Positions 26,883 to 33,976 of a DNA stretch of 47,807 nucleotides are shown one piece after another. Positions within the stretch are counted from its first letter, which is position 1, and each line of letters begins with the position of its first letter. The notes below the pieces were generated by a model. The model was not told the DNA's origin. It saw only the letters and a list, made by a program, of their open reading frames with translations, and ran no database searches. Origin of the DNA: PNC22 sp035654175 (lineage in GTDB: Bacteria; Planctomycetota; Phycisphaerae; Phycisphaerales; UBA1924); assembly GCA_035654175.1 (NCBI GenBank), contig DASRXL010000241.1:1-47807 (forward strand). Reading direction: 5' to 3'. A program made the translations under genes and the position numbers.

Positions 26883-27536
26883 GTGAAGCGCTCGCACGCA
26901 GGATTCGCGTTGTGCAGCGTGATCGCCGGGGCTGTTACGGCCGCTCACGCGGACCAGGTGTTCGTCGAAATCCAAGGCACTCAGGGCAACGTCGGGAGAG
27001 GGGTCGCGGTCTCGCTCGCCGGTGGCATGACGTTCTGGGACGGCAGCACCAGCAAGGTGATGTGGGCCGGCCAGCGCAGCGTGGCGGTTGACGGCCAGCT
27101 CGTCAAGACCTACGCGGCCGAGATCACCGCCCGCGCCGGTACCGGGTGGCATGACAGCGCCACGGCGGAGCAGTCGCTCAGCGCCGCCAAGGCGGGGGCC
27201 GTGCAGGCCCTCTTCGGGGGCGCCTCGCGCGGCCAGTTCGCCCGCCCCGACGAGGCCGTCGCGTTCCAGACGCTTCTCTGGGAGATCGTCTATGACTACG
27301 ACGGCCCCGAGACGAGCATCGACCCCGCGGCCGGCAGCGTGAGCTTCGGCGCCGTGGACCGCTCGATCTTCGACGCCATGAAGTACTCGGCCCTCCGGGG
27401 TGGCCCGTCCCCCGAGGTCCACGTGCTCACCAGCACCTTCCACGGCGACCAGTTCCGCATCGTGCCTCTGCCCTCGGGCGCCGCGCTCGCCGGCATCGGC
27501 CTCTTCGGCCTGTCGTTCCGTCGGAATCGCGTCTGA
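26883..27536 (+). CDS. B1: secreted exosortase substrate, cysteine position replaced by Ala
   Basis: This 217-residue protein starts at GTG 26883 with GGGAGG 6 bases upstream. A signal peptide (1-23, ends AAHA) precedes a type B domain with MTFWDGSTSK, MWAGQRS, then VKTYAAE and AVAFQTLLWEIVYDYDG. Compared with B3 and B4, where the motif is VKT[YF]CTE, the cysteine is Ala78, while Gln129 is kept. The C terminus reads RIVPLPSGA, helix, FRRNRV, a somewhat weaker Arg cluster. The mature protein has no cysteine. If B3/B4 form a thioester, B1 cannot, and may be a structural partner or a decaying copy. It is paired with A1 as B2 is with A3. Confidence 0.85.
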   Translation: MKRSHAGFALCSVIAGAVTAAHADQVFVEIQGTQGNVGRGVAVSLAGGMTFWDGSTSKVMWAGQRSVAVDGQLVKTYAAEITARAGTGWHDSATAEQSLSAAKAGAVQALFGGASRGQFARPDEAVAFQTLLWEIVYDYDGPETSIDPAAGSVSFGAVDRSIFDAMKYSALRGGPSPEVHVLTSTFHGDQFRIVPLPSGAALAGIGLFGLSFRRNRV

Positions 27537-27718
27537 TTCTCCAGTCACCCTGTCGGTCGCCCTCTCTGCGCCGCAGACCCCCCACCCCGATCGACGTGCG
27601 CTGGCTCAGCGCCCGCGCGATCCGGTGTCGAGGGACAGGTAAACCGGAAACGACCGGTGATCCGCGGCCTCGGGACGGCGCCCGCAGTGCGCCATGCGGC
27701 GCGCAAAGGAAGATAGTC

Positions 27719-28342
27719 ATGTTCAAGAACAGCAAGACACTGAGTTGCACGCTCCTCGCCGCGACGGCCGCGATGGCCGGCGCGGAGCCCACCGTGGTTT
27801 TCAGCGACGGCCCGGGAAGCACCCAGGGCGGGATCTATCGAGCCGCGACCACGGCCCACGGCTCGTTCGACACCTTCTGCCTTGAGACCGGCGAGGGCCT
27901 GTCGTTCGGGTTCGTGTTCGAGTACACGCTTGGGACGGACATCCAGTTCCAGGGGCAGGGCCAGGTCAATCCCCTCGATGCCGAGACCGCGTTCGTCTAC
28001 ACCCGCTTCCGCGATGGAGAGATCCGCGACATTCTCGGCAAGCCCAATCTGCCCGACCAGGATCTCGCCAACGCCGTGCAGCTGGCGATCTGGAACATCG
28101 AGGAGGGCCTCGCGACCAACAACGCCGACGCCCTCAAGCTCGTGCAGGCGGCCGATGACGCGATCGGCGGCGGGCAATGGAGCGGCCTGGGCTCCGTCCG
28201 GGTGATGAGCAACTGGAACCCGGGGCACATCGGCGACCCGGCGCATGCCAAGCAGGACACCCTCGTGATCGTGCCGCTGCCTTCCAGCGGAGCGATCGCT
28301 GGGTGCGGGCTTCTGATCCTCGGCGCCCGCCGCCGGCGGTAA
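27719..28342 (+). CDS. A2: secreted exosortase substrate with single Cys/Gln motif pair
   Basis: This 207-residue protein starts at ATG 27719 with AAGGA about 9 bases upstream. A signal peptide (1-22, ends AGA) is followed by a type A domain very close to A1: DGPGSTQGGIYRAATT, Cys54 in FDTFCLE, Gln121 in ANAVQLAIW. The sorting signal is IVPLPSSG, helix, ARRRR; one extra cysteine lies inside the C-terminal helix (AGCGLLI) and would be removed on cleavage. It has its own strong terminator downstream (28365-28397), and there is no adjacent type B partner, unlike A1 and A3. The upstream 182 bases hold no gene. Confidence 0.88.
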   Translation: MFKNSKTLSCTLLAATAAMAGAEPTVVFSDGPGSTQGGIYRAATTAHGSFDTFCLETGEGLSFGFVFEYTLGTDIQFQGQGQVNPLDAETAFVYTRFRDGEIRDILGKPNLPDQDLANAVQLAIWNIEEGLATNNADALKLVQAADDAIGGGQWSGLGSVRVMSNWNPGHIGDPAHAKQDTLVIVPLPSSGAIAGCGLLILGARRRR

Positions 28343-28364
28343 TCTGGCCAAGAACCTTTCCGCG

Positions 28365-28397
28365 CGCCGGGCGGCATGCCGCCCGGCGTTGCTTTTT
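28365..28397 (+). terminator. Intrinsic terminator after A2
   Basis: A perfect 12-base palindromic arm pair (28365-28376 with 28377-28388, realistically a 9-10 bp stem with a 4-base loop) is followed by GTTGCTTTTT. This is a good rho-independent terminator on the plus strand and separates A2 from A3. Confidence 0.75.
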
Positions 28398-28524
28398 GCG
28401 CCCCGGATGGATTAAGCACGGGCCGATGCACAATTGGCCACCGAGCGCAACAAATTCCGCGGATGAAGAAGCTTTCACGCGAGATTCACACCGGCATGGG
28501 CGTCGTGGCTCATCTTTCCCCCGA

Positions 28525-28556
28525 GTGGTGCTGGAAACACCATCGGAGTGACGGTC
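28525..28556 (+). promoter_or_regulatory. Leader element shared by A1, A3 and A4
   Basis: Upstream of A3 the sequence GTGGTGCTGGAAACACCATC forms a GGTG/CACC hairpin followed by GGAGTGACGG. Upstream of A4 (30184-30215) GCGGTGATAGAGCACCACAT is followed by GGAGGCACGG. A weaker version lies at 26080-26110 before A1 (GGACTAGACAGCCAC, then GGGAGGCGG). The common order is G-rich stem, A-rich loop, CCA, GGAG, ACGG. It could be a protein or small-RNA target for co-ordinate control; this is tentative. Confidence 0.35.
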
Positions 28557-28590
28557 GGTCCTCGGACCCTAGAGAGCGGGAGTAATCGCT

Positions 28591-29211
28591 ATGCGTCTTT
28601 CTGAACTCGTGGCGGCCGCGGCAGCGGTCAGCGCAGCGGGCGGCCTGGCATGGGCGGAACCCGTCGTCACCTTCGCCGACGGACCGGGGACCACACAAGG
28701 CGGGATCTACATCGCCACCACCGACGAGTTCGGGGTGTTCGACACGTTCTGCCTCGAGACCGGTGAGGGCCTCACGACGGGCTTCACCTACGAGTACACC
28801 ATCAGCACCGACATCATGTTCAAGGGGCAGGGGATCGTCGATCCTCTGAACGAGGAGACCGCGTTCCTCTACACCGAGTTCCGGGAGGGGGACATCCCCG
28901 ACCTGCTCGGCGATCCCGGTATCGACATCGTGGACCTCGCGAACGCGATTCAGCTGGCGATCTGGTTCATCGAGGAGTCGAGGGCGACCGACGACGCCAA
29001 CGCGCTCGAGCTCGTGCAGATCGCCCAGGACGCGGTGAACAGCGGGCAGTGGGACGGCCTCGGCGACGTTCGCGTGATGAACGTGTGGGACCCGGGGCAC
29101 GTGGGCGAAGAGGACCACGCCAAGCAGGACGTGCTCGTGCTCATCCCCGCCCCCTCGGCACTCGCCCTCGCAGCGCTCGGAATTCTCGGCGTCTCGCGTC
29201 GCCGTTCGTAG
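28591..29211 (+). CDS. A3: secreted exosortase substrate with PAPS variant signal
   Basis: This 206-residue protein starts at ATG 28591 with a GGGAGTA site 8 bases upstream. The signal peptide is residues 1-22 (ends GLAWA). The type A domain has Cys54 in FDTFCLE and Gln121 in ANAIQLAIW, and no other mature cysteine. It is the most divergent of the type A copies (ATTDEFGVF, LLGDPGIDIVD). The sorting signal is LIPAPSA rather than VPLPS, then a helix and SRRRS, so the P-x-P spacing is kept but the middle residue is Ala. It is followed 78 bases later by B2, with no terminator between, suggesting co-expression. Confidence 0.87.
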   Translation: MRLSELVAAAAAVSAAGGLAWAEPVVTFADGPGTTQGGIYIATTDEFGVFDTFCLETGEGLTTGFTYEYTISTDIMFKGQGIVDPLNEETAFLYTEFREGDIPDLLGDPGIDIVDLANAIQLAIWFIEESRATDDANALELVQIAQDAVNSGQWDGLGDVRVMNVWDPGHVGEEDHAKQDVLVLIPAPSALALAALGILGVSRRRS

Positions 29212-29289
29212 ATCAGGCCGGGCCCTTCGCCCGCCCGCAGGCACAAGGCCGAGCCGCACGCCGGCCGTTGAATGAATAGGAGGATCGAA

Positions 29290-29964
29290 GTGAAGCGATC
29301 ACTGGCAACTCTCACGGTCTGCGGCGTGGTCGCCGGGGTCGTGGGTTCCGCGCACGCGGATCAGGTGTATGTCGACTACATGGGCACGACCGACAACATG
29401 GGCAACGGCGTCGCCGTCTCCCTGTCTGGCGGCCTGACGTTCTGGGATGGCAGCACGAGCAAGACCCTGTGGGCCGGCCAGCGGTCCATCGAGGTGAACG
29501 GAGAGCTCGTGAAGGCCTATTCGGCCGAGCTCACCGACCGCGCCGGCACCGGCTGGCACGACGAGATGCAGGCCAACGAGGCTCTCGGCGGCATGAAGGC
29601 CAGCGCCATCGACAACCTCTTCGCGGCCACCGACGGCGGGGCATTCGTCTCGGCCGAGGAGGCCGTCGCGTTCCAGGCCCTCCTCTGGGAGGTGCTCTAC
29701 GACTACGACGGCAGCTCCGAGAGCGTGGACCTCCACAGCGGGCGCGTCGCCTTCGGCATGGTGGACGAGTCGGTGTTCGAGGCCCTCAAGGCGTCGCTCG
29801 GCATGCGCGGCGGGTCCGACCCGCAGCTCGCCGTCATCTCCAGCGAGGTCTTCGGCGACCACTTCCGCTTCGGCGGCGACCCGCGGATCATCCCGCTCCC
29901 CTCGGCCGCGGCGCTGACCGGGGCCGGCCTGCTCGCCCTCGGCGCCCGGCGCCGTCGGGCCTGA
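29290..29964 (+). CDS. B2: secreted exosortase substrate, cysteine position replaced by Ser
   Basis: This 224-residue protein starts at GTG 29290, chosen over ATG 29272 because AGGAGG (29279-29284) sits 5 bases before the GTG and the resulting MKRS start matches B1. The signal peptide is 1-23 (ends SAHA). The type B domain is closest to B1: VAVSLSGGLTFWDGSTSK, LWAGQRS, VKAYSAE and AVAFQALLWEVLYDYDG. The residue aligned to the B3/B4 cysteine is Ser78; Gln129 is retained. There is no mature cysteine. The C terminus is RIIPLPSAA, helix, ARRRRA. A 12-bp terminator follows. The B1/B2 pair thus form a cysteine-less subgroup, each next to a cysteine-bearing A protein. Confidence 0.86.
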   Translation: MKRSLATLTVCGVVAGVVGSAHADQVYVDYMGTTDNMGNGVAVSLSGGLTFWDGSTSKTLWAGQRSIEVNGELVKAYSAELTDRAGTGWHDEMQANEALGGMKASAIDNLFAATDGGAFVSAEEAVAFQALLWEVLYDYDGSSESVDLHSGRVAFGMVDESVFEALKASLGMRGGSDPQLAVISSEVFGDHFRFGGDPRIIPLPSAAALTGAGLLALGARRRRA

Positions 29965-29993
29965 GCCAACCCGCGTGTTACTCCCGACCATCA

Positions 29994-30032
29994 CCCCGTG
30001 GGGCCAGAAGGCCCCACGGGGGATGTTCTTTA
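29994..30032 (+). terminator. Intrinsic terminator after B2
   Basis: A perfect 12-bp stem (29994-30005 with 30010-30021) around an AGAA loop is followed by GGATGTTCTTT. It should end the A3-B2 transcript. Confidence 0.7.
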
Positions 30033-30183
30033 CGAAGCTGCCCCGCAGTGGCTGACCTCCGAGAGAGCTTCCGGCGCCGGACGGATGATCGCGCGCCCAA
30101 CCTAAATGCAGGGCCTGCACGAAGATGTGGCGCAATTCACGCGGATTACATCAGCGTGCTAAGACAGTGCGGTAGCTTCGAGG

Positions 30184-30215
30184 AGCGGTGATAGAGCACC
30201 ACATGGAGGCACGGA
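30184..30215 (+). promoter_or_regulatory. Leader element before A4
   Basis: GGTG (30187-30190) pairs with CACC around ATAGAG, then CATGGAGGCACGG follows. The layout matches the element before A3 (28525-28556). It lies 30-60 bases upstream of the A4 start codon. Confidence 0.35.
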
Positions 30216-30244
30216 ACTTCTTCCGCAGAGTGGGAGTATAGAGC

Positions 30245-30871
30245 ATGGTTCGCACGACATTTGTAGCATTCGTCGCGACGGTTACCGGCCTGGCGGCCAC
30301 AGCGATCGCCGAGCCGACGGTGGTTTTCCAGGACGGCCCGGGCACGACCCAGGGCGGGATCTATCGGGCCTTCTCCAGCGACCACGGCAACTTCGAGACC
30401 TTCTGTCTCGAGATGGGCGAGGGCATGACGTTCGATGTGCCCTTCGAGTACACGATCGGCACCGACATCAAGTTCAACGGCAACAACACGGTCAATCCTC
30501 TGGACTCGGAGTCCGCATTCCTCTACACGATGTTCCGCGAGGATCGGATCCGCGACATCCTCGGCAAGCCCAACCTGCCCGAAGCGGCGCTGGCGGACGC
30601 GGTCCAGCTGGCGCTGTGGAACATCGAGTGGGACAACGCGACCAACAACCAGGATGCCCTGGCGCTCATCCAGGCCGCCGCCGACGCCATCGCGAACGGC
30701 GAGTGGAGCGGCCTCGGGCTCGTCCGCGTCATGGGTGTGTGGAATCCCGGCCACGTCGGGGAGCAGGGCCACGGCAAGCAGGACGTGCTCGTGATCATCC
30801 CGCTCCCGTCCGCGGCTGGTCTGGCGACCGCCGGCGTCCTCGCCCTGGTCGCGGCGCGGCGGCGGATCTAA
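30245..30871 (+). CDS. A4: secreted exosortase substrate with single Cys/Gln motif pair
   Basis: This 208-residue protein starts at ATG 30245 with GGGAGTA about 9 bases upstream. The signal peptide is 1-22 (ends ATAIA). The type A domain has DGPGTTQGGIYRA, Cys54 in FETFCLE, FEYTIGTDIKFNG, ILGKPNLPE and Gln121 in ADAVQLALW, with no other mature cysteine. The sorting signal is IIPLPSAA, helix, ARRRR-type tail (AARRRI). It stands alone between two terminators (29994 and 30894), so it is probably its own transcription unit. Confidence 0.88.
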   Translation: MVRTTFVAFVATVTGLAATAIAEPTVVFQDGPGTTQGGIYRAFSSDHGNFETFCLEMGEGMTFDVPFEYTIGTDIKFNGNNTVNPLDSESAFLYTMFREDRIRDILGKPNLPEAALADAVQLALWNIEWDNATNNQDALALIQAAADAIANGEWSGLGLVRVMGVWNPGHVGEQGHGKQDVLVIIPLPSAAGLATAGVLALVAARRRI

Positions 30872-30893
30872 GTTCGACCTGGACTCTCTCTCC

Positions 30894-30940
30894 GGGCCCC
30901 GAAAGGCGTCGCGCGGCACGCCTTCCGGGGCCCATTCCGA
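30894..30940 (+). terminator. Terminator-like hairpin after A4
   Basis: GGGCCCCGAAAGGCGT (30894-30909) pairs with 30918-30933 over 16 positions with one mismatch, around an 8-base loop. The following bases (ATTCCGATAA) are A/T-rich but lack a clean T-run. Confidence 0.5.
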
Positions 30941-30986
30941 TAAGGCGCGTTTCCCCACGCCATAGCGGAAAATCCAGGGGTCGCTC

Positions 30987-31015
30987 TGGACCGCCCGGGG
31001 CTCTCCTGGTATAAC
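30987..31015 (+). promoter_or_regulatory. Candidate sigma70 promoter for B3
   Basis: TGGACC (30987-30992), a 17-base spacer and TATAAC (31010-31015, 5 of 6 consensus) lie 109 bases upstream of the B3 start codon and just after the A4 terminator. This supports separate transcription of B3. Confidence 0.5.
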
Positions 31016-31123
31016 TTCGCTGCCGCTGCCGCCTGCCTCGCGCCGGCTGCAGCGTCGGTCGAGTCGAAGAGGAGAGAACCTGTCTCGGGCCTGGAAATCC
31101 GGGGCAAAGAGGGGAGCGAAAAC

Positions 31124-31801
31124 ATGTCTGCGAGATTTGTTCTGGCCGGCGCAGCCGTGGCTGCGGGCATCTCCGTTGCCGCTTCGGGCGACACTGTCAG
31201 CGTGGTTTACCAGGGCACGTCCGGTAACCTCGGGCAGGAGATCACCGTCAGCCTTTCCGGCGGCCTGTTCTTCCAGGACGGCGGGTCCAACAACAACGTC
31301 TGGGCCGGGCAGTACAGCCAGTCGATCGACGGCGCCGCCGTCAAGACGTACTGCACCGAGCTGACGCAGTGGGCCGGCTCGGGCGAGTTCGACGTGGTCT
31401 CACTCGATCAGGCCCCCAACCCCGGGCCCGGCATAGGGCAGCTCAAGGCCGAGGCGGTGTATCAGCTCTTCAACGCCACGAACCGCGGCTCGGACATCGA
31501 CACCTCCGCCGAGGCCGCCGCGTTCCAGGCGACGCTGTGGGAGATCGTGTACGAGTACGAGGGGCAGGCGTCGGACCTCGCCCTCGGGGCCGGGCGGGTC
31601 CGGATGAGCGGCGTGAACAGCGCCCTCTTCGACCTGTACAAGGGTCTGGCCGCGGATTCCGACGGCGACAAGTCCGCGGTGGTGACCGCGCTGGTCAACC
31701 AGAGCCGCCAGGACCAGATGCGGATCGTGCCGCTGCCCGGCGCCGCCGCGATGGCGGGCCTGGCGCTCGCGGGGCTCGCCGGGGCACGCCGGCGCGGCTG
31801 A
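31124..31801 (+). CDS. B3: secreted exosortase substrate with single Cys/Gln motif pair
   Basis: This 225-residue protein starts at ATG 31124, with GGGGAGCG about 6 bases upstream. The signal peptide is roughly 1-21 (ends AASG). The type B domain has ITVSLSGGLFFQDGGSNNN, VWAGQYSQSIDG, Cys77 in VKTYCTELTQWAGSG, then QLFNAT and Gln135 in AAAFQATLWEIVYEYEG. Cys77 is the only mature cysteine. The sorting signal is RIVPLPGAA, helix, ARRRG. It differs from B1/B2 by the cysteine and by an inserted APNPGPG loop, and is close to B4. A GC hairpin (31832-31859) follows. Confidence 0.87.
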   Translation: MSARFVLAGAAVAAGISVAASGDTVSVVYQGTSGNLGQEITVSLSGGLFFQDGGSNNNVWAGQYSQSIDGAAVKTYCTELTQWAGSGEFDVVSLDQAPNPGPGIGQLKAEAVYQLFNATNRGSDIDTSAEAAAFQATLWEIVYEYEGQASDLALGAGRVRMSGVNSALFDLYKGLAADSDGDKSAVVTALVNQSRQDQMRIVPLPGAAAMAGLALAGLAGARRRG

Positions 31802-31831
31802 ACCGCCGAGACGCGAGTTGTTGAAACCGGA

Positions 31832-31859
31832 GCGGCACGGGCGCGACTGCCCGTGCCGC
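31832..31859 (+). terminator. Terminator-like hairpin after B3
   Basis: An 11-bp perfect stem (31832-31842 with 31849-31859) with a 6-base loop is followed by ATATGT rather than a T-run. A weak intrinsic terminator or 3'-stabilising hairpin is likely. Confidence 0.45.
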
Positions 31860-32024
31860 ATATGTCCGCCGGGCTATCAGACCCGACCGCCGTTCCGAGA
31901 ACCGGAATCCGCGCCGGGGTGAGCCCGATCGCCTCGATTCAGCGGCGGCATGGTGTACTGTCTGCCGCGACAGAAATGGTGTGTCCCCCGAGGGGCGCGC
32001 CCAAGAGAAGAGAAGGGATCAGCC

Positions 32025-32696
32025 GTGAAGAAGTATGTTGTCGCAGCCGGCGCGCTCGCCGCCGGCCTGGCCGCCTCCGCCTCCGCCGACTCCGTCGCGG
32101 TCACGTTCGACGGGGTGGGCGGGAACTTCGGTCAGAACGTGAGCGTCGCCCTCGCGAACGGCCTGACGTTCGCCGACGGCGCCTCCAGCAAGAGCATCTG
32201 GGCCGGTCAGCTCAGCCACTCCATCGATGGCGACGCGGTCAAGACCTTCTGCACCGAGCTCAATCAGTGGGCCGGCTCGGGGGTGTATGACATCGTCGAG
32301 GTGGAGGACGCGCCCTCGAGCGGGCCGATGGGCCAGGACAAGGCCGACGCGATCTACCGGCTGTTCAACGCCACCGGCGGCGCCGCCGATGTGGACACCA
32401 ACAGCGAGGCCGCGGCGTTCCAGGCGGTGATCTGGGAGATCGTGTACGACCTCGACGGCGGGATCAACATCTCGGGCGGTCATGTCAGCATCAGCGGCAT
32501 CTCCTCCGGGCTCTTCAGCCTGTACAAGGGGTATGCCACGGCCGCGAACGGCGACGCCGCACCGAGCGTGATCGCCTTCACCAACGATGACCGGCAGGAC
32601 CAGCTGGGCACGCGCATCGTGCCGCTGCCCGGTGCCGCGGCGATGGCGGGGCTCGGCTTGGGCGGGCTCGCCGCGCGCAGGCGGCGCGAGGCGTAA
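32025..32696 (+). CDS. B4: secreted exosortase substrate with single Cys/Gln motif pair
   Basis: This 223-residue protein starts at GTG 32025 (MKKYVV), with an AGAAGGGA site upstream; upstream in-frame codons read into the leader and do not form a signal peptide. The signal peptide is 1-21 (ends SASA). The type B domain has VSVALANGLTFADGASSK, IWAGQLSHSIDG, Cys76 in VKTFCTELNQWAGSG, RLFNATGG and Gln133 in AAAFQAVIWEIVYDLDG. Cys76 is the only mature cysteine. The sorting signal is RIVPLPGAA, helix, ARRRREA. It closes the array and is followed by a strong terminator. Confidence 0.87.
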   Translation: MKKYVVAAGALAAGLAASASADSVAVTFDGVGGNFGQNVSVALANGLTFADGASSKSIWAGQLSHSIDGDAVKTFCTELNQWAGSGVYDIVEVEDAPSSGPMGQDKADAIYRLFNATGGAADVDTNSEAAAFQAVIWEIVYDLDGGINISGGHVSISGISSGLFSLYKGYATAANGDAAPSVIAFTNDDRQDQLGTRIVPLPGAAAMAGLGLGGLAARRRREA

Positions 32697-33127
32697 TCGG
32701 ATCCGGAAGAACGCAGCAGCTCCCCGGGGGGGACGGCCGAGGCCGTCCCCCTCCTTCTTTGCTGCGCGCGCCCGCAGAGCGGCGCGCCGTCGGCCGCAAC
32801 TCTGGTGCACGCCGCGCACGGCGCCGACCGGTGTGCCCGACCGGGAGCCTCGCTCCCGCGGCGCGCGCCGCACACCGCTGTGGGTGCCGCCACATGAGCG
32901 TTGCGACTTCTCATCTCCATCGCGGATTCTAAGAATTTTTTCGATCGAGGCGAGTCGGTCGCAAGCCGTTATCTACCGATTTCTTAGCTTCGCGCGCCCG
33001 TGCGCCGCGCAGCCCGCCTAGCCCGGATTACCCATGGTACCCGCTTCATCCGCGCTGTACGGTGACAGCCCATGTCCGGGTGTGTCGCCCGGGCCATCGT
33101 GGTGTGCCAACGGAAGGAGATGAACCA
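32697..33127. other. 431-base intergenic region between the array and the Cys-rich protein
   Basis: It begins with the B4 terminator (32728-32760). A very GC-rich stretch with short palindromes follows (about 32765-32880). An unusually A/T-rich patch at about 32915-32990 contains CTAAGAA (32929-32935) and its complement TTCTTAG (32981-32987). The A/T-rich patch is the likeliest promoter site for the gene at 33128, but I see no convincing -35/-10 pair. No gene is supported here. Confidence 0.4.
32728..32760 (+). terminator. Intrinsic terminator closing the substrate array
   Basis: GGGGGACGG (32728-32736) pairs with CCGTCCCCC (32743-32751), followed by TCCTTCTTT. This is a typical rho-independent terminator on the plus strand. 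Confidence 0.75.
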
Positions 33128-33898
33128 ATGCTCGCCAGGAAGTACCTCTGCGCCCTCGCCGCGTGCGCCTCCGCCATCGCGATTGGGGCGGTCGCCACAA
33201 CGCTGGCGGCCAACCCGGTCGCGCCGAACGCCCCGACGGGAGAGTCGGTCAAACCCGCGTATTGCCTGATGGCCTTCAGCAAGGACATCTGCGACGGGTA
33301 CCTGATGGACGGATTCGGCTACAGCTACACCTGCTCGACCGGCACGACCGACTGCGCCTCGCTCCACGTGGAGGGCGCCACGCTGAAGCTCTCCCTCAAG
33401 AGCAATTCGGAGCTCTGCGATTGCAGCACCTTCGGCGACTGCGGGCGGTGCGACGAGTCGCCCAAGCTCGACGGCACGCTGGTGGGCCTCGTGAACTATG
33501 ACCTGCGCCTGAACCGACCCTGCCCGTACCGGGGCTGCCTGGACGGCGACGCATCCTTCACCACCGTCTCGGGGGCGGTGTTCCGCGGCACCATCACGGG
33601 CACGCTCGGCGTCGGCACGCACCGCAAGATCGCGTGCCACACGCTCCACCAGCGCGACTGCGAGACCTGCCTCGACACCGAGCTGATCGCCGACACGGAT
33701 CCGGCGACGTGGCGCATCGGCACCGAGCTGGTCTTCAAGGGCATCCGCGCCGATATCGACACCGGCGAGGAGCTCTGCTTCAGCCTCTCCGGCGACTTCT
33801 TCACCCCCGCCGCGGACGACGGCAGCATCGCCGACCCGATGACGTACCGCACGTTCACCGGGGCCGCCGACGGCGTGCACCTCGATCCTTGCTCCTGA
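33128..33898 (+). CDS. Cysteine-rich secreted protein of unknown function
   Basis: This 256-residue protein starts at ATG 33128, with AAGGAG 8 bases upstream. The signal peptide is residues 1-28 (LCALAACASAIAIGAVATTLA). The mature part has about 15 cysteines, clustered as CDCSTFGDCGRC and again in RPCPYRGC and CETC, so several disulfides are likely after export. I do not recognise the family. There is no exosortase signal at the C terminus (ends LDPCS). It lies between the exosortase substrates and the rhamnose genes and converges on rfbB. An extracellular matrix role is possible but unsupported beyond context. Confidence 0.8.
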   Translation: MLARKYLCALAACASAIAIGAVATTLAANPVAPNAPTGESVKPAYCLMAFSKDICDGYLMDGFGYSYTCSTGTTDCASLHVEGATLKLSLKSNSELCDCSTFGDCGRCDESPKLDGTLVGLVNYDLRLNRPCPYRGCLDGDASFTTVSGAVFRGTITGTLGVGTHRKIACHTLHQRDCETCLDTELIADTDPATWRIGTELVFKGIRADIDTGEELCFSLSGDFFTPAADDGSIADPMTYRTFTGAADGVHLDPCS

Positions 33899-33931
33899 TC
33901 ACCCACACACCCCGCCGCCCCTGACCGGGCG

Positions 33932-33958
33932 ACGGGGGCTTCGCTTCGGGAGCCCCGT
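33932..33958. terminator. Hairpin between converging genes
   Basis: ACGGGGGCT (33932-33940) pairs with AGCCCCGT (33951-33958) with one bulged G. It lies between the stop codons of the Cys-rich gene (plus) and rfbB (minus), where it could end both transcripts. No T-run is present. Confidence 0.4.
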
Positions 33959-33976
33959 GCGAGGGCGCGCCCCGGC

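Larger units (their letters stand above)
26159..32696 (+). repeat. Tandem array of eight paralogous exosortase substrates (A1 B1 A2 A3 B2 A4 B3 B4)
   Basis: Two domain types alternate irregularly. Type A copies share Cys54 at an identical position. Type B copies share the WAGQ and FQ-x-x-[LI]WEI/V-x-Y blocks. The likely history is duplication of an A-B pair followed by loss or gain of members. Cysteine-less B1 and B2 group together, as do cysteine-bearing B3 and B4. Confidence 0.8.

Noticed and set aside
28376..28585. 69-codon plus-strand frame upstream of A3
   Set aside because: It begins inside the A2 terminator, lacks a ribosome site and overlaps the leader element of A3.
26159..32696. 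CRISPR or short tandem DNA repeat in the array region
   Set aside because: The similarity is at the protein level between whole genes with diverged DNA; there is no regular short repeat and spacer pattern.
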